Assembly (NCBI RefSeq): GCF_008831285.2
Contig: NC_045149.1
Coordinates: 622,001-686,000, forward strand
DNA length: 64,000 nucleotides
From: Nymphaea colorata
Lineage: Eukaryota > Streptophyta > Magnoliopsida > Nymphaeales > Nymphaeaceae
Direction: 5' to 3'
Part shown: positions 1 to 13,500 of the stretch, one piece after another
Numbering within the stretch: position 1 is the first letter of the stretch
How the letters are laid out: each line of letters starts with the position of its first letter
Made by a program: the position numbers and the translations under genes
Notes under the pieces: generated by a model
What the model saw: the letters and a program-made list of their open reading frames with translations, nothing else
Told to the model about the DNA's origin: nothing
The model's database searches: none

Positions 1-2240
1 TTAGGATGTTGACTTCCAAGCGAAGGTTTGGGTCAAGGGTGATCAGGTTTACAATGTTCGATTTGGGTCTAATCTAATCTAGTATGGAATATTATATTTG
101 GATCTGATTTCGTTAAGCACGAAAGTTACATTTGGCATGGTTAGTTTTAAATATAATTTTAAAATCTTGATTATATTCAAGATCAAATTTTGAAAAAGAA
201 AATTTGATCTTGGTTTAAGTATGTGGATCAGACGAAATAGACTTAGGCTAGAAAGCACCTAAGTATTTTCCCGCATGGGACCATGAGCTCATTAAGGAAG
301 AACACAAACCAAGCTTATGTTAAAAGAGAATTTATTTTAAAGGCCAAGTCCATAACCTTAGAGACTTTTTTGAAGTTTGCAAGATAGGTTGTCCGATAAG
401 GGTGCCCAACCCAACCCATACTGGTTTTTATGAAAAGACTTAGAGTATAAAAGGGGAATGATTTAAAAAATCTAATTTTATATTTTAAATTATGGATCGG
501 AACTAGAAGCTTTGGAAAATTAGAAATGGTTTTAAAGCCCTTAAAGTTTTGACAAGACAGTTAATGTTGCCTTGAAGAGAGGGAGGGAGCTTTAATATTT
601 CGTGATTTTGAAAATGGTTTCCACAACAACTGGAAAGATTTTAAGAATAATTTAAAACATAAAGAACGATTATTAAATAGAAGTGAAATTCATCATGAAT
701 ATCTATTAAGGAGGGGAAGCCATCTAACTAAATTTCTTAACTACCGGATAGGGTGACATACTCGAACTAGCATTCTGCTCCAAACTGCCATATAGGAACA
801 GTAACTAGCTTGTTGGGTGCCCTCTACCTAATTGAACAACTTCTAGCACTAAGATACTGACTGAAATCTCCCTCTTATGCCTGTGTAGAATTACATAATT
901 GATGTATCAAGTCTCAGAGATCATCAGCTTAATGTCGTTACTTGAAACCCTGCCATACATGACAACAATGCACAGGTACTTGTGTCGTGTGGGCCTAAAG
1001 AGTAGAAAACTAAGACCCACTAGACAGAACCTCTAATTAAAAGAACCCCATATTAGTCCCTATCCCATGCGAGCAACCAATCAGGGTCTACACGAGTATC
1101 CATAACACAAGAGAATACAAAATCCATCGAGATTGGAACTATACGGGATACACGTTAGCACGAGTTGCAACCCAAGGGCCCATGAGCATGCAAAATGTAT
1201 CCCACATGTGTTTGACATGGATAGACAAAAGCGGCATTAAAATGGTGTACAGAATTGAAAATCAGGCATAAAAGAAAATAAAAGGACTCTTTATCAACAA
1301 AAACTGAAAGTGAACAAAATCACCAGAATGAAGGACAAAGGCGAGATATTCAAAGCAGTAAAACAACGTAAAGGAGGAAGACTAGGAAAATAGAGAGATT
1401 AATGCTTTTACTAACCACAAAAAACGCTTTATAGAAAATAATAGACCGCGAGATCACTATCACAATATTGAGGAACATGGGTTTAAATAGGGAACCATAG
1501 GTCGTAACACCCACAAGATTATGGGCACCCAGCTACAAATACATGAACTAAGAAAAATATTAAGTCATATTATAAGTAATCCTTAAAATAAGTACAATCG
1601 AAATTGAGAAAATATTGGTTGATATTCACTTATGAGACAACCAAACCACAAAGGGGATTCAAAAACGATTTCGTAAGTATAAAATGGCAGAAATGAGCAT
1701 AAAAATGGGATATAATGTAGATTAGTTATATGAAGACTTTAAGATCTATCATAAAGAAGCCTAAATCCCGATTAATTTAAATGAACCATAAACAAATGAA
1801 GGACAAAATCATCAACAAAAGGTATTCAAATCACAGTAAGGAGATCAATCAAATAAGTTAAACATGTGGTCTAAAGTCAATAAAATAGAGTTAAAAGTGG
1901 GAGAAACAGGTGAGAGAAGTACACAGAAGGAAGATATCTAAACATTTGTTCACTAGCAACAATAATGAGAAACAAGGCAACCGGACCAAATTCAGGGCAT
2001 CACAAAGAGTTTATTAGACAGTTGAAGAAATTGAAAGGGGGAGAATCACAAAATCAAAGACAACAATCAACCACATAAAATATATAGAAAGAAGGCTCGC
2101 CATGTAATCAGCTGACGAGGATGACAATTATAGGCAATGTCATAGTGTCGGATCCGGCCAGTGCACAGAAGGGGACAAGGTAATATATATAGATCAAAAG
2201 GGAAGAATTACTAAGCAATTAAATAAAAGATGGGAAAAGA
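1..2240. other. AT-rich non-coding sequence, nothing recognised
   Basis: No open frame of useful length is present and I recognise no conserved domain, RNA gene or terminal repeat. The DNA is AT-rich with short A-runs. It may be old transposon debris, but I cannot assign it to a family. Confidence 0.5.
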
Positions 2241-2830
2241 GGGTTTCAGACTGTGTGGATCCTAGTAGTCGGAGATGAAGGCAAGATCAAAGCGGCTATA
2301 CAAATAAAGAGAGGGAAACCGAGGGCTTGCCTATGTGGATCTTGGTTGTTGGAGACGAATGCCGGAAAAAAGCACAACGATCACCATCTTCCGGCAGAGA
2401 CAAGAAACCAAAAATTTAAACAAGGATAACAAGACATGCAAAGAAGATACAGAAATAAAGAAAGGGAAACCGAGGGCTCACACGTGTGGGTCCCGGAACA
2501 TCGAAAATGAAGACTAGAAAAGGCATAGCGGCCACTGGATCCAAGCAGAGACAAGAAACCAAAAATCAGAGGGATAACATGACAAGCAAAGAGGATATAG
2601 AAATAAAGAGAGAGATGAAGGCCAGAAAAAGTACAGTGGCCATCGGATTTTGGCAGAGACAAGAAACCAAAAATCAATCAAAAGAAGGATAACAAGACAA
2701 GTAAAGAGACTACAGAAATAGACGGAAACCAAGGATTCACCTATGTAGGCCCTAGTCGATGCAGACCAACGCCAAAAAAACCGTAGCGGCCACTGGATCT
2801 GTCAGAGATGAGAAACATAAGCTGAGAAAG
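2241..2830. repeat. Imperfect tandem repeat, units of about 108 and 150 bp
   Basis: The phrase agagacaagaaacc starts near 2396, 2547 and 2655, with a weaker copy near 2803. It is linked each time to ggccactggat-like and gggaaaccgagggc-like blocks, for example near 2306 and 2458. Spacings are about 151, 108 and 148 bp, so units vary by an internal deletion. Short frames read across it repeat the same residues and are by-products of the repeat, not genes. Confidence 0.7.
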
Positions 2831-2899
2831 AAAACAAAGAGAGGAAGAAGAGCAACGAACCTAATTGAAGACTCACCGAGGCATGATATATATTGGCAT

Positions 2900-3070
2900 C
2901 AGTGGCGGAGCCAGGACAGTCCACCTCTGGATCCGGGTAGGGCTAAACTGAATTTAAATTTAAAAAATACATAGTGATTAAAAAATAATATTTTTTTCAA
3001 TATAAAAGTTTTTTTTTTCATTGGCCAGGGTGGGGCCATGGCCTAGGCACCCCCCCTCCCTCCGCCCCTG
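2900..3070. mobile_element. hAT-type MITE with 8-bp target duplication
   Basis: The element begins CAGTGGCGGAGCCAGG and ends so that its reverse complement reads CAGGGGCGGAGGGAGG, giving short terminal inverted repeats. It is flanked by identical 8-bp direct repeats ATTGGCAT at 2892-2899 and 3071-3078. The 8-bp duplication and CAG..GGCGGAG termini are typical of non-autonomous plant hAT elements. The 171-bp body is AT-rich and has no coding capacity. Confidence 0.85.
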
Positions 3071-3078
3071 ATTGGCAT

Positions 3079-5740
3079 CATGTGGTCATAGCCGTCTGTG
3101 GTTGCTGATAGCATAACATTGACGACAATTATGGGGACTAGGACTTGCAAACTGATGGTGACAAAGCAGAAATGGTAGATGACAAGGTCACAAGTAGGAA
3201 ACACCAACGGATGCCATGCCTTTTTTCCGTCTCTCTCTTTCTCGATTTATTTCTAGCAAGCTCTGAGTCTAAGCGAAGAGTACTAGATGGTCACCGCAGG
3301 GCCAGGGTCCAAGCCCAGCCTGGCAACAATACGATATAGAATTTATCACAACGCTAGGCTCACTCCAAACCAAAGTCTAAAAGTTTGGTTCAGGCGGACC
3401 CTACTAGGGCTTAGTTGAACCCAACTGAAATTCAGGTGAGTGGAACTGGCAATTCGAATGAATCACAGTCGAATTAAGTCGCATATATCATGATACGCTA
3501 GATCGAATAAGGTGCAGGTAGATCATTTAAAGATCACATTTTGAAGCCAATTTAGTGTTCTCTTGAGAAATTAAGTGGGTTTGAGACTTTGCTCTAATTC
3601 AATTCCTACCTAACTAGAACTCCATCTCATCTTGCTTAAGTTCTTTTAGAGATGTGCTTGTGATCATTTGTGATTTCATAAGTGAATGTATGGATGCATT
3701 GACCCTACATGATTAGGAGTAAATAATTCATTCTTACCATAACATTCATCTAAAAGCATTTATACCATCGCATGTATCTAAGTTTCTCATTTTATATTTT
3801 TCATAAATATTTTTGATAAAAAAAATTTTGAAAATGGAATGAGTTGTAGACCATCAAACATGATTCCAATATTAGGTCATTACTGAGTTTTAGTCTTGGT
3901 GAAGTCGTCAAATGAAAAGATCTTGAGAGAAAAATATTTAGAAAATAAAAAAGAGAAAAAACTTTAATCCGAAAGGAATAGGAAAAAAGAGAGAAAGAAA
4001 GAGATTTTAAAATCATAAAATAAAGATTTTTTAAAAGAAAGAGAGAGAGGTATGTATACATATACATACTTATATATATATATATATATATGAATTATGA
4101 ATGTTTGTGAAAAGAAAGTATTAAATTGAATGGAAAGGGATAGGAAGATTTTAAAAAAAGAAAGAGAGGTTTTAGAAAGAGAGAGAAAGTAGAACACACG
4201 TATATATATATTCATTTATATATATATGTGTATAAGAATTTGTGAAAGAATATGTTAAATAATAAAGAGAGAAAGATAAAGAGAAATAGTCATGTGTACA
4301 TCTACGTATATAACATGTATATACACATATGCTTTCATGAAAGTTGAAATCAAGAAATAACTTGAAAATATCGGACTTCAATTTTCTATGTAGGCCGGAT
4401 AGAACTTAGGCTCATGCAAGAGCCTAGGCTAAGTCTCCATGACCTCATTAAAGTGAGTTCTAGCTTTTGAAAGTCTTTTGAAAAACATGATTTTAAATAT
4501 TTTGATACATAAACATAAAACCATTATTATTTTGCTTGTTACAAAAGAATATATTTCTCCCACCATTAGGTATGAAAGAATATCAAGCAACATAATAAAG
4601 CACTTATTGGGGGTCCCTAATTGGGTGATTAAAAAAGAAACTAAATGTGAGAATGACATGAAGAAGAATTTTAACATGTACATATTCTTGAAGGGCTTTT
4701 TTGAGTTGGATAAATCCCAACCTTAAAATCAACATAATAATGAAGAAAAATCTCAAATCAAACACTCATTTTTACCTTGCATTTGTTCATTAATTAAAGA
4801 AAATTAATCTATCACACATGGACATCATTTTAAGCATAAGCGATGAATAAAACAACATAACAAACATATTTTTGAAAATAAATGAAGAAATGAAATTTAT
4901 TTCACTTTGCTCATACTCCCGATGTACTCAAAAGCAGCTTTCGACTTTTGATAAAAAATCTTTAGAGCTTTCTTGCACGACCATGAGGAAGTGACAAGCG
5001 GCAATGAAAATAAAAATAAAAAAAGAATGACTACATACCCCTAATATAGATGATTTTATCAATGGGTCTCATTCTTCAGATGATCCTAGGGTTGCCTTCG
5101 GTGAAGCTCTAAAATGATGAAGATGTTCCTCCAAAGAGATCTTCTTATGCTTCAAGAGTTAGAACTTGGAAAAGCTAGCTACCATGGTTGGAGAAGAAGA
5201 AGAGAAGAAAGAAATGGAAAGAAAACTAAAGAAAACTCTACATTCTATTGGTTCCCCAAGGGTTAGCTTATGTTTAAGAGGGAATATTATGAGGGTATTT
5301 ATGAGGTGTTTTGAAGCCAAAAGTCAAAATTTGATTTTTTTTTAATTTAACAACATTTTTATGAGAATTGTAAGTATTTTTAATTTTTCTTTTAAATAGG
5401 TTTTGACTAAGTGGGATTGGCCATTAGTACTGCCAATACCCCTTTGAGGTGTGGGTAAGGCTAAAGACAGAAAAATAAAATGAATAAATATATAAATAAA
5501 TAAATAATAAAAAACTTTGTTTATTTAAGAAGCATAAAACCATTTTTTATTTAAAATGTGTATAAAAATGGTTTTTGTTAGAATGTGTGGCCGACTCTGT
5601 TTTGAGTGACTCCCGGCTCGTTTTAAATTTAGATTGGGTTTAACTGGTCGCCAACTTGTTCTGGTGAGTGATTTAAGCTCAAAAGCACATCTTAGCATGA
5701 GAACAAAACATAAAACAAAAGGAACGACCATACCCATGCG
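3079..5740. other. AT-rich non-coding sequence with short microsatellites
   Basis: I see no gene here. There are (TA)n runs near 4071-4091 and 4203-4225 and GA-rich purine tracts around 3925-4290. Short frames over these tracts (Ser/Phe/Leu-rich on the minus strand) come from the biased composition. Confidence 0.5.
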
Positions 5741-7910
5741 CGGGGCGCTCAATAACATCAAATTTTGTTGTTTTGGTCTCGATTTTGGATTTTGAGTTTG
5801 AAATTCTCGATTTAGATCTAAACTTGGGTTTCAGATCTAATTTGGATCGAGAGTTGGATTTTGGGTTTTGAATTTGAATTTTGTGTTTGAATTCAAACAA
5901 GGGTTTAGAGACGAATTTGTTTTAGGTCTAGGATTGGGCTTAGGGTCTAAAAATTTAAATACAAATAATTGAGAATTTTGTTTGGGTGAAAATAAAATAG
6001 TCTTTTTGAAAAAAATTGGGGTGATAAGGAAGTGCATGTATGCTTGCGAATCTCTATTCACACCATCCTGGGTCCTTGGCAACCATGTGCATGGTTGAAG
6101 GACAATCGCGTGCGAATCTGTAGAATTTGGGTTTTTATTGAAAGCTAGATTTTAGGAGAAAGGGACCGCCCATTGGTGTGAGGATCGATTGCTCTTGCCA
6201 CCTTTAATAGGGGTAATCGATCCAAGGTCTAGTTTTTCTCAGTCTTTGACAAGTTATTTTTCCTAGATGCATGTGCATGGATTGGATTTTAGAATTCTTT
6301 TTGAACAAGAATGAGAATATTTCAAAATCTTGGAAATTGAAAGATTGAAAATTTGTGTGGGATCTTTGGATTAATCTCAAATTGTAGTAATTGATCTTTG
6401 ATTCGGTCCAAAAATTGGAATTTGAGAAATTGAGAATTTTAATCTTGGCTAGGAAATTGAATTTTTGAATGGAATTAGGATTTGAAATTAAATTTCTAAT
6501 AGAATTGGGATTGAAATTGAAAGGATTGAATTTGGATATTGAAATCGGATTTTTGAAGAATTGGGATAGGATTTTGAAATTGAAATATTGAGTTGGATAT
6601 TGAAAATTGGAGATTGAGACTAGATCTTGTAAATTCTTGTGTTGGAACTTGTTTTTGAAACCAATGGTTGGTTTTAGAAAATTGAATTTGGATCTTACAA
6701 ATTGAAATTTCTAAGTTTGGAATGGCCGGAAATGGACCAGCATTTTGAACTTGATTTTTTGGGAAAAACTTGATTTCATTGGTTGATGATTTTGGAAATT
6801 GGAATTTAGGATTGTTTTGTTTTGGGCAACTTGATTTTGGGAACTTTGATCATGAAATTTGTCGGGTTTGGGTTTGAAATGTGATTTCGTTTTGGAGAAA
6901 ATCCAATCATAGATTTGAAATTAATTTTGAAAATATAGGTTTTTGTAATCATTTTAGAAATTTGGTGTTTTTTGCAACAAAATAAGTGAGGCGTTTAAGT
7001 TTTTTTTGTCGCAATATGACTTGGTCATGGTACCAACTCAGACTTGACTCACTTAGATTTTGTGAAAGTAAGCAGGTGCATTGGTGAAGTGAGTGTATAT
7101 GCATGCATGAAATAAACTGTATGTTTATTAATGCTTCATTTGATTTCTCTTCATGCATAATTTAATTTGGATCTCGACGTTATTCTTAATATCAAGAAAA
7201 GTTTTTTAGAGATAATGTCAATGGGCTTAAGTTTTAGAAAATTTGGTTTTTAAATATGAGTTCCAAAATGAATTGGGACGAGCTTCAATGATCCAAACTT
7301 ATTGTTTGGAATTTTTGGATTCTTGAGAAAAACTTCTCTTTGGGTGAGGAAAGTTTATGAATTCCTTTAGGATTGAGCATTGGCTCTTGGCTTCAAAATA
7401 GAATTGGTTTCAATAAGTTGATCTCAACTTGTTTTTTGGCATAAGATATTGGTAAAGTCAGGATTTTTGTATCAAAACCTAATATTTGAAAATTCTAGAA
7501 ATTGGGTCTAAGGAAATTTTAGAAACTTCTCTAGATTGGCATTTTGTAAGATTAATTTTTTAATTGAAAATGGATTGGCTTTAGATATAAATGATTTGAA
7601 AATGGTGGGATCTTGGAAAATTCATTTTCCCAAATGATTCTTGATTCTATGGGTTTTGGATTTGGTTCAAACACCTGTTTTGGATCTAGGAGATTCTTTT
7701 GAAACCCAACTAGATGACTTTGTAAATAATTGATTTTTAAAATCATTGATATTTCTGAAAATTTCAGAAATGAGATAAGTTTTAAATGAGCCCATTTGGA
7801 TTGATTTGTTTCACTTTCAGATGGATCATGCTCATGGATTGAGTAGATCCAATCTTTGATGGAATCATTTTGTGAGATTGTGAGATCCAATCCATCAAAC
7901 ATCTATGCTT
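5741..7910. other. Long compositionally biased stretch, poor in C
   Basis: The plus strand is rich in A, T and G and poor in C. Short phrases such as gaaattgaa, ttgggattt and ggattttga recur irregularly, most densely from 5760 to 5950 and 6280 to 6900. No fixed period, terminal repeat or coding domain is visible. It resembles decayed low-complexity DNA. A region of opposite bias lies at about 12600-12760. Confidence 0.45.
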
Positions 7911-7916
7911 CATCTC

Positions 7917-7937
7917 TGTGTGTGTGTGTGTGTGTGC
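7917..7937. repeat. (TG)n microsatellite
   Basis: About ten uninterrupted TG dinucleotides, with no associated gene. Confidence 0.85.
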
Positions 7938-8329
7938 ATTGCATTCATTCATTCAAATGCATATATGAAAGGATGACATTTTTGCTCAAACCATTGTAGT
8001 ATTTTCTCGACACTTATTTTTCATGTTTTGACAGTCTTGCTTGGGCTAACTCAGTCTTTTGCTCTCCGATGAATATTAATAAGTTCTTGTTTTACTAATA
8101 GGGGTCAACATAAATGACTTCTCCTAGACTTCAACTCCCTTTGTTTCCATGAACTCTCTTTCTGCCTTATAATATGGTCCTATCAAAATTTTCATCTTTC
8201 GATGATCATCAAATCATTGGCTGAATTTTTTTTGTCATTTTGGAGTAATTTAAATCATTTTAGTACTTGCAAAATATAACATAGAAACTTGTCAGTCATG
8301 TTTATCAGACTTGTAATGTTTGTAATACT

Positions 8330-9240
8330 TTTGTGCAGCGAGACATGAAAATGTGCACCAAAATGCAAAATCTAGTGTTGAGATACATGTACTTGTGTGT
8401 ACCAAAGTGAAAAATTTTATGCAATAGTACATTTACTTGTGTGCATCAAGACATGAACATGTGCACCAAAGTGCGAAATCTTCTGTTGAGATATGTGTAC
8501 TTGTGTCTACTGCAGTGAAAAATTTTATGCAATAGTACACTTACTTGTGTGTGCTGAAGTGTGAAAACTTGACTTATGTGCGCTATAACATGAAATCTTA
8601 TGCCGAAACACGTTTACTAGGGTTTACTGAAATGAAAAATCTTATATTAAAGCACGTTTGCTTGTGTGAACCAAAGCACAAAATCTTACACCAAAATAGA
8701 AAGCCTTATGTACGATGAAACACAAAAATTTATGCATTAATATGTTACTTGTACGCATTGAAATACAAAATCTTATGTTAAGGCACATTTACTTGTGTCT
8801 GCCAAACCACGAAATTTTATACCAGAGCATGCCATTATAAAACTTGTCTGCACCGAGATGCAAAAAGGGTGTGCCAAAGCATGGAATCATTTTAAGAACT
8901 TGTGAAATTTAGGTGTTTCAAAGTGTGAAATCATGTGTAAAAACATGAAACTTTAGAAACTTGTGTGGAATTGGAAAACATGAATGCATCAATGTGCGAA
9001 ATTAGAAAATGTGCGTATAAAATTTGAAACCTATATGCACTAAGGTGGAAAATGGGAAAACTTGTGTCTGATGTGCGAAATTGAAAAACTTGTAGGTACC
9101 AAGATGAAAACTTTGAAGAGTCTGTGAAATGGAAAAACTCATGAACATTGATGTGTGAAATTTGGAAATTTATATGCACCAAAGTACAAAAATGGGAAAC
9201 ATATGTGTATCAAAGTGTGAAATTTAAACCCCTATATCAA
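8330..9240. repeat. Degenerate satellite-like array, ~54-bp unit
   Basis: Units carry phrases like caccaaagtgcgaaatctt and tttacttgtgtgc. Two adjacent blocks starting with agacatgaa at 8341 and 8449 match over about 108 bp, so the clearest period is a 108-bp dimer of ~54-bp units. The array then decays and becomes irregular up to about 9240. No coding function is suggested. Confidence 0.75.
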
Positions 9241-9599
9241 ATGCTTGGAAACTTGAGTTTTATAAAAAATCAGAAAATTTGGAAAATTGAAGACTTATGG
9301 ACTGATTGCCTTTGGATTGGAAAGGTTTGAAAGTTTTCTTGTTAAAAAACCTTTTGTGACTATTTTCTTGTATTGGAATGCAACTGCAGTATTCTTAGTA
9401 TGAGAAAACACCCAGTATAAAGGGCGGTGGAGAGAATGTATGAGATCATAAGAAATGTCTGACCACCAAGGAATAAATTGCACGCAAGAATACAAAGATG
9501 TTTGAATATAAAAGAAGAATAAACTTCTATTACCCAATACATTGTAGAGGGAACCCCACTATCCCTATAGTGTATGGAAAAATAAAAAAAAAAGCAATA

Positions 9600-10570
9600 A
9601 TAGTTCAACTTAGGCCCCAACATTTTCCTCAAGCATCACTTCTTCCACCAGAAGCCCATTGTGATGCAACCTTATATGAGGTGCTTGAGAGGAATACAAT
9701 CCTCAGTATTGTGGCCAAAACTTTTGTGAAACTTATAGAATTGATTACTGTTTTTTTTTTTCCTTTGTTGCTAGAGGGTCAGCCACCTTAGGGAGTTTAC
9801 AAAGCCCTTTCTCTGTGAAGTTATTCCAAAATTTCCTCCCTCTTTTGCTCATGGGTGAACTTTCTGTTATTCGTCCAACCTAGATATTTCTTATTGCCGC
9901 CGATTGGTAAAGATACCTTAATTGCTTGTTCACATTTTTGTCCAATAGTGGCTAGCTCTGCACAGTGCTGACTTGTGGGTTCTTGACCACAAAGACAGTG
10001 TGTACTTGTGATTTGTTCAGCTGATTTGCCAACTTCTGATTTGAGATAAACATTTCTGATGGCTGTCACGATCTTCTCTGCTTTCTTTGTTGAATCATAC
10101 AAATTCTTTACTTACGCTATATGATATGATGCCAAAGATGCTCCTATAATCCTTCAAAATCATAGTGAGTATATGGACCTCAGCCATTGAGGTTCTAAGT
10201 TTGAGGATTGCTGTCCGCCACTTCTGCATGTAATCATAAGTAGATTCCTAGGTTATTGCCGAAGGTTTATGAGGGTATCTATTGTTGGAACAATAAAAAT
10301 TCAACTCATACATATATTTTTGTGAAGACATTAACCACCTCATCAAAATCCTTCATTTGTGTAGGGTCAGTCTCTATGAATCACTGAGCACCGTTCTCCT
10401 GAAGGCTTCATCAAAAGCAAATGAATAAGGCCTCGTTGTTATTTCTGAATTTTCTACACTCGGCAAAAGAAATTGGACCGGTGGGTTTGAGGTTTGTGTA
10501 TCCTTGAATTTATTGAACTTGTGTGGCAATCCATCAAGGTCCATGTCATTTATCCCTTTATAGGAATCTC
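9600..10570 (-). pseudogene. Broken Ty3/gypsy gag (retrotransposon), minus strand
   Basis: Read on the minus strand, about 10330-10120 gives a frame resembling the plant retrotransposon gag domain, with a Y-x-QKWR block followed by an acidic/hydrophobic stretch. Lower coordinates (about 9740-9650) encode FHKSFGHNTEDC and a following LKHLI. This matches the F-H-x4-GH-x3-DC signature that follows gag in non-chromovirus (Tat/Athila-like) gypsy elements. Frameshifts and stops break the frame repeatedly. No pol domain or LTR pair was found beside it, so it is an isolated remnant. The FHK..GH..DC match is the firmest part; the lineage is an inference. Confidence 0.55.
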
Positions 10571-10599
10571 TTCGTGAGTGAACTTTTTCATCCCTTTTC

Positions 10600-13500
10600 T
10601 CAATTTAATGACAGTCTTTTCCATTTTCTTTGACTCTGAATTATATGGGATATTGTGTCCTACTTGTAGATGTCTCAGGGTTCTTCTCTTTGTTGAACCT
10701 TTAGAGGTCTTGTGGCCATGTTCTCCAATGGGTCCACCTTATTCTTTTATCATATGTTGTATAATTTTTTGAATGGCTATTATTAATGCTGAATTGACTT
10801 CATGTCCCTTTGTTTCTGGAATCTCTAGCTCTCTTTTCTCATCTGCTTGTGATTTTGTACATAGGGACATGATGAATACTTGTGGTGTCTTGCTTTTGAT
10901 GGATGACAATGAGTCCCAAAATAAAAAGGGAAATCATGATGAGAGAATGGTATTATGACTGGATAAAATATATAAGGATATACATTCAAGAAATTAAAAA
11001 TAAAATAGGGAGGTGGCCAGACTTTATTAAGAGACTGTGCTTGCCAAGGTCGACCTTTCAATTTGGACATTGACAAGCACGAGATCCTAGGGGACGACAC
11101 AAAGACCTGTAATGCTAAAGGGTTTTGACATAGGAAAAATAAAGGTTTCTTTGAAATTCTGACCCAATTTTTTGATGAAACTATCATGTGTGACTTAGGT
11201 GAAATGCAATTGATACGTAAAGCAGCATAATCAAACATACATGCGTAAAACAATTAGACAACATTTCCTAATAACACAGCTCCATCATGCAAATTTTGCA
11301 ATCAGCTTGGTATCCAAAACTAGATGTCTATTGATATGAAATTTGCGGTGGTTCCATATGTCAGATATGCCTATATAGATGGACAAAAAATCTAGAGTAC
11401 ATGGCGTAGATTTCTCCAAGTGGCTTTTCAGAGTTATGGATCTTCGTTTTCCTTGATCACTCACCAATATACAGAGCTATTGCCTCGGTATGGGTGAAGG
11501 GATGGTCAATACCCGCCTCTAGTAGATTGTTTCTGTTGTTGAAGCACCTCAAGCTAATGCATACAAGGAGTATTGACTATGACATATAGGTAAATGGAAA
11601 TTTTAAAATATGCATGCACACACACAATCAGTTAGCTCTAGTTCAATAAGGCATAAGATGAAGGTTAAAAACAAAGAGATGCAAACATTGTATCAAACAA
11701 CTCCTAAATTGAGAAGGATAGTATGCAATCCTATATCTATATGAGCATAAAAAATCAATCTCAATGTTAAGTCCTAATACACATAAAAAATATACATTCA
11801 TCAATCATGAAGATAACTAAGTAGCTCTAGGGGTGGGGTGACACCTAAAGCATAGAAATTTGGAATAATTTTTTGTAGTTAGATAGTAATAGGTCCCATC
11901 ACGGTCACCACTTCTGTTTACATGTAAAATTTTATTTTACATGCAAACCATATAAATGAGATAAATTACCTATACTCGCTTTTGTTTCCTCAAGCAGGAT
12001 TCCAAGAGACAAGACCTGACCTATCTATACCTTTACTAGAAGTAACTAGATGAATGACTAGATCAACACGTTCCAATTCCCAAGTTTAAATGTTGTCTAA
12101 GTCCCAAGAAAGCAAATATGCCATAATTTGAAATCATGCATGTTTTAAAATATAAGTAGATATTAGAAATGGACTGATGAACAAGAAACAATTAATTTAT
12201 GTTTGTTCATGTTTGGATAATCAAAGATTCATGCAAAATGACATACTAAATCTAATATTATGCATGAAAAATTAAGTTATGTAGATTTGGAGTCTAGTCA
12301 ATACTAGCACTCAAGTGAGGGATGTGGAACTATTTTTGAGATCTAAATCCAAGAATTTATGATCATGGCCCGAAAGATTCCACACAATTCTTGTTCTAAG
12401 TTCAAAATAGAAAATACCATGAAAATCCAAAATATATAACATGGTATTGAAATTCAGAATTCACAATTTAATCTTCAAGCTTTGGAATCCAATAAATCTT
12501 GTCTATAATCCACATTAAACTAAGGATTATCCAAATTTACCTACCATTAGGGTTTGAAATCCTCAGCCTGGTTCGATTCAATGGGGATCAACACAGGGTT
12601 TTATAATTCATCGATCAATATTCAAAATCCAAAGCTTGAGATTTAAAAGTCAAAGTCTAATATCAAGGATCCAAAACCTAGAGGTTTCCGATCCAAAATC
12701 TAAGATCTAAAATTTGAGACCCGAAATCTAATTCTTGAGATCTAGTGGCGTATGGGTTTTAATACCATGATTAGGATTTTTCTGAACCTATAGTTAAATC
12801 CAATCCCCATTTGAACAAAAAATCTAGGATTTGAATGGCTACATGCTAGCTTGGTCAACGGGCTAGGTCTGGCAATTGGACTAGGTTGGACCTATCTAGG
12901 GTGAGCCTAATTGGGGTAAATGGTGTTGATCATAACTAGGGTTCATAACTAGGGTTTTGGAGAGGTAACATCTCAAAGATGTCGCTTCATGATCCTATGT
13001 TTAACATGAAATTGGCTAAGTCATAGTTTTAGGATTTGGATTTGAATAGTGGACTATAAGACCATTCTGAGCTAGGTCTTAAAGGACTTGACTAGGGCTA
13101 GACTGCACGCCTACTAGGGCTTTTGAAATCATCTGGAAAGTTGATTTTGAAATAGTTTTGAAGAAACTTACATTTTAGAAAGTGATCATGAATAAGGACT
13201 GGACCGAGCAAAAGTGTTCACATGCTAAGGCTAATGCCACAGGGTTTGCTACTAGACTGACTAGTCTACTTTTAGACAGGGGAAGCATATGGCTATAAGG
13301 TGTTCTAAAAACATTGTGCGATGCATGACTAATGAAAGAAGGGAAGAAACATGGTCTATATGCATGATTTAAGAGGTAAACTAATTAAGTAAAGACAATG
13401 AATTAAAAGAAGGAAGGGATTGGAGGGGAATACCTAACCCCTGTGCTTAGCCTAAAAACATTAATTTAAATTTATCCTACGAAACTAAATAAGGTAAACT

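Noticed and set aside
8330-9240. Possible CRISPR-like array
   Set aside because: The units are contiguous and diverged, with no unique spacers; the organism is a plant.
10825-11253. 142-codon minus-strand frame, the longest left of the nest
   Set aside because: No recognisable domain or splice support; composition is like the surrounding non-coding DNA.
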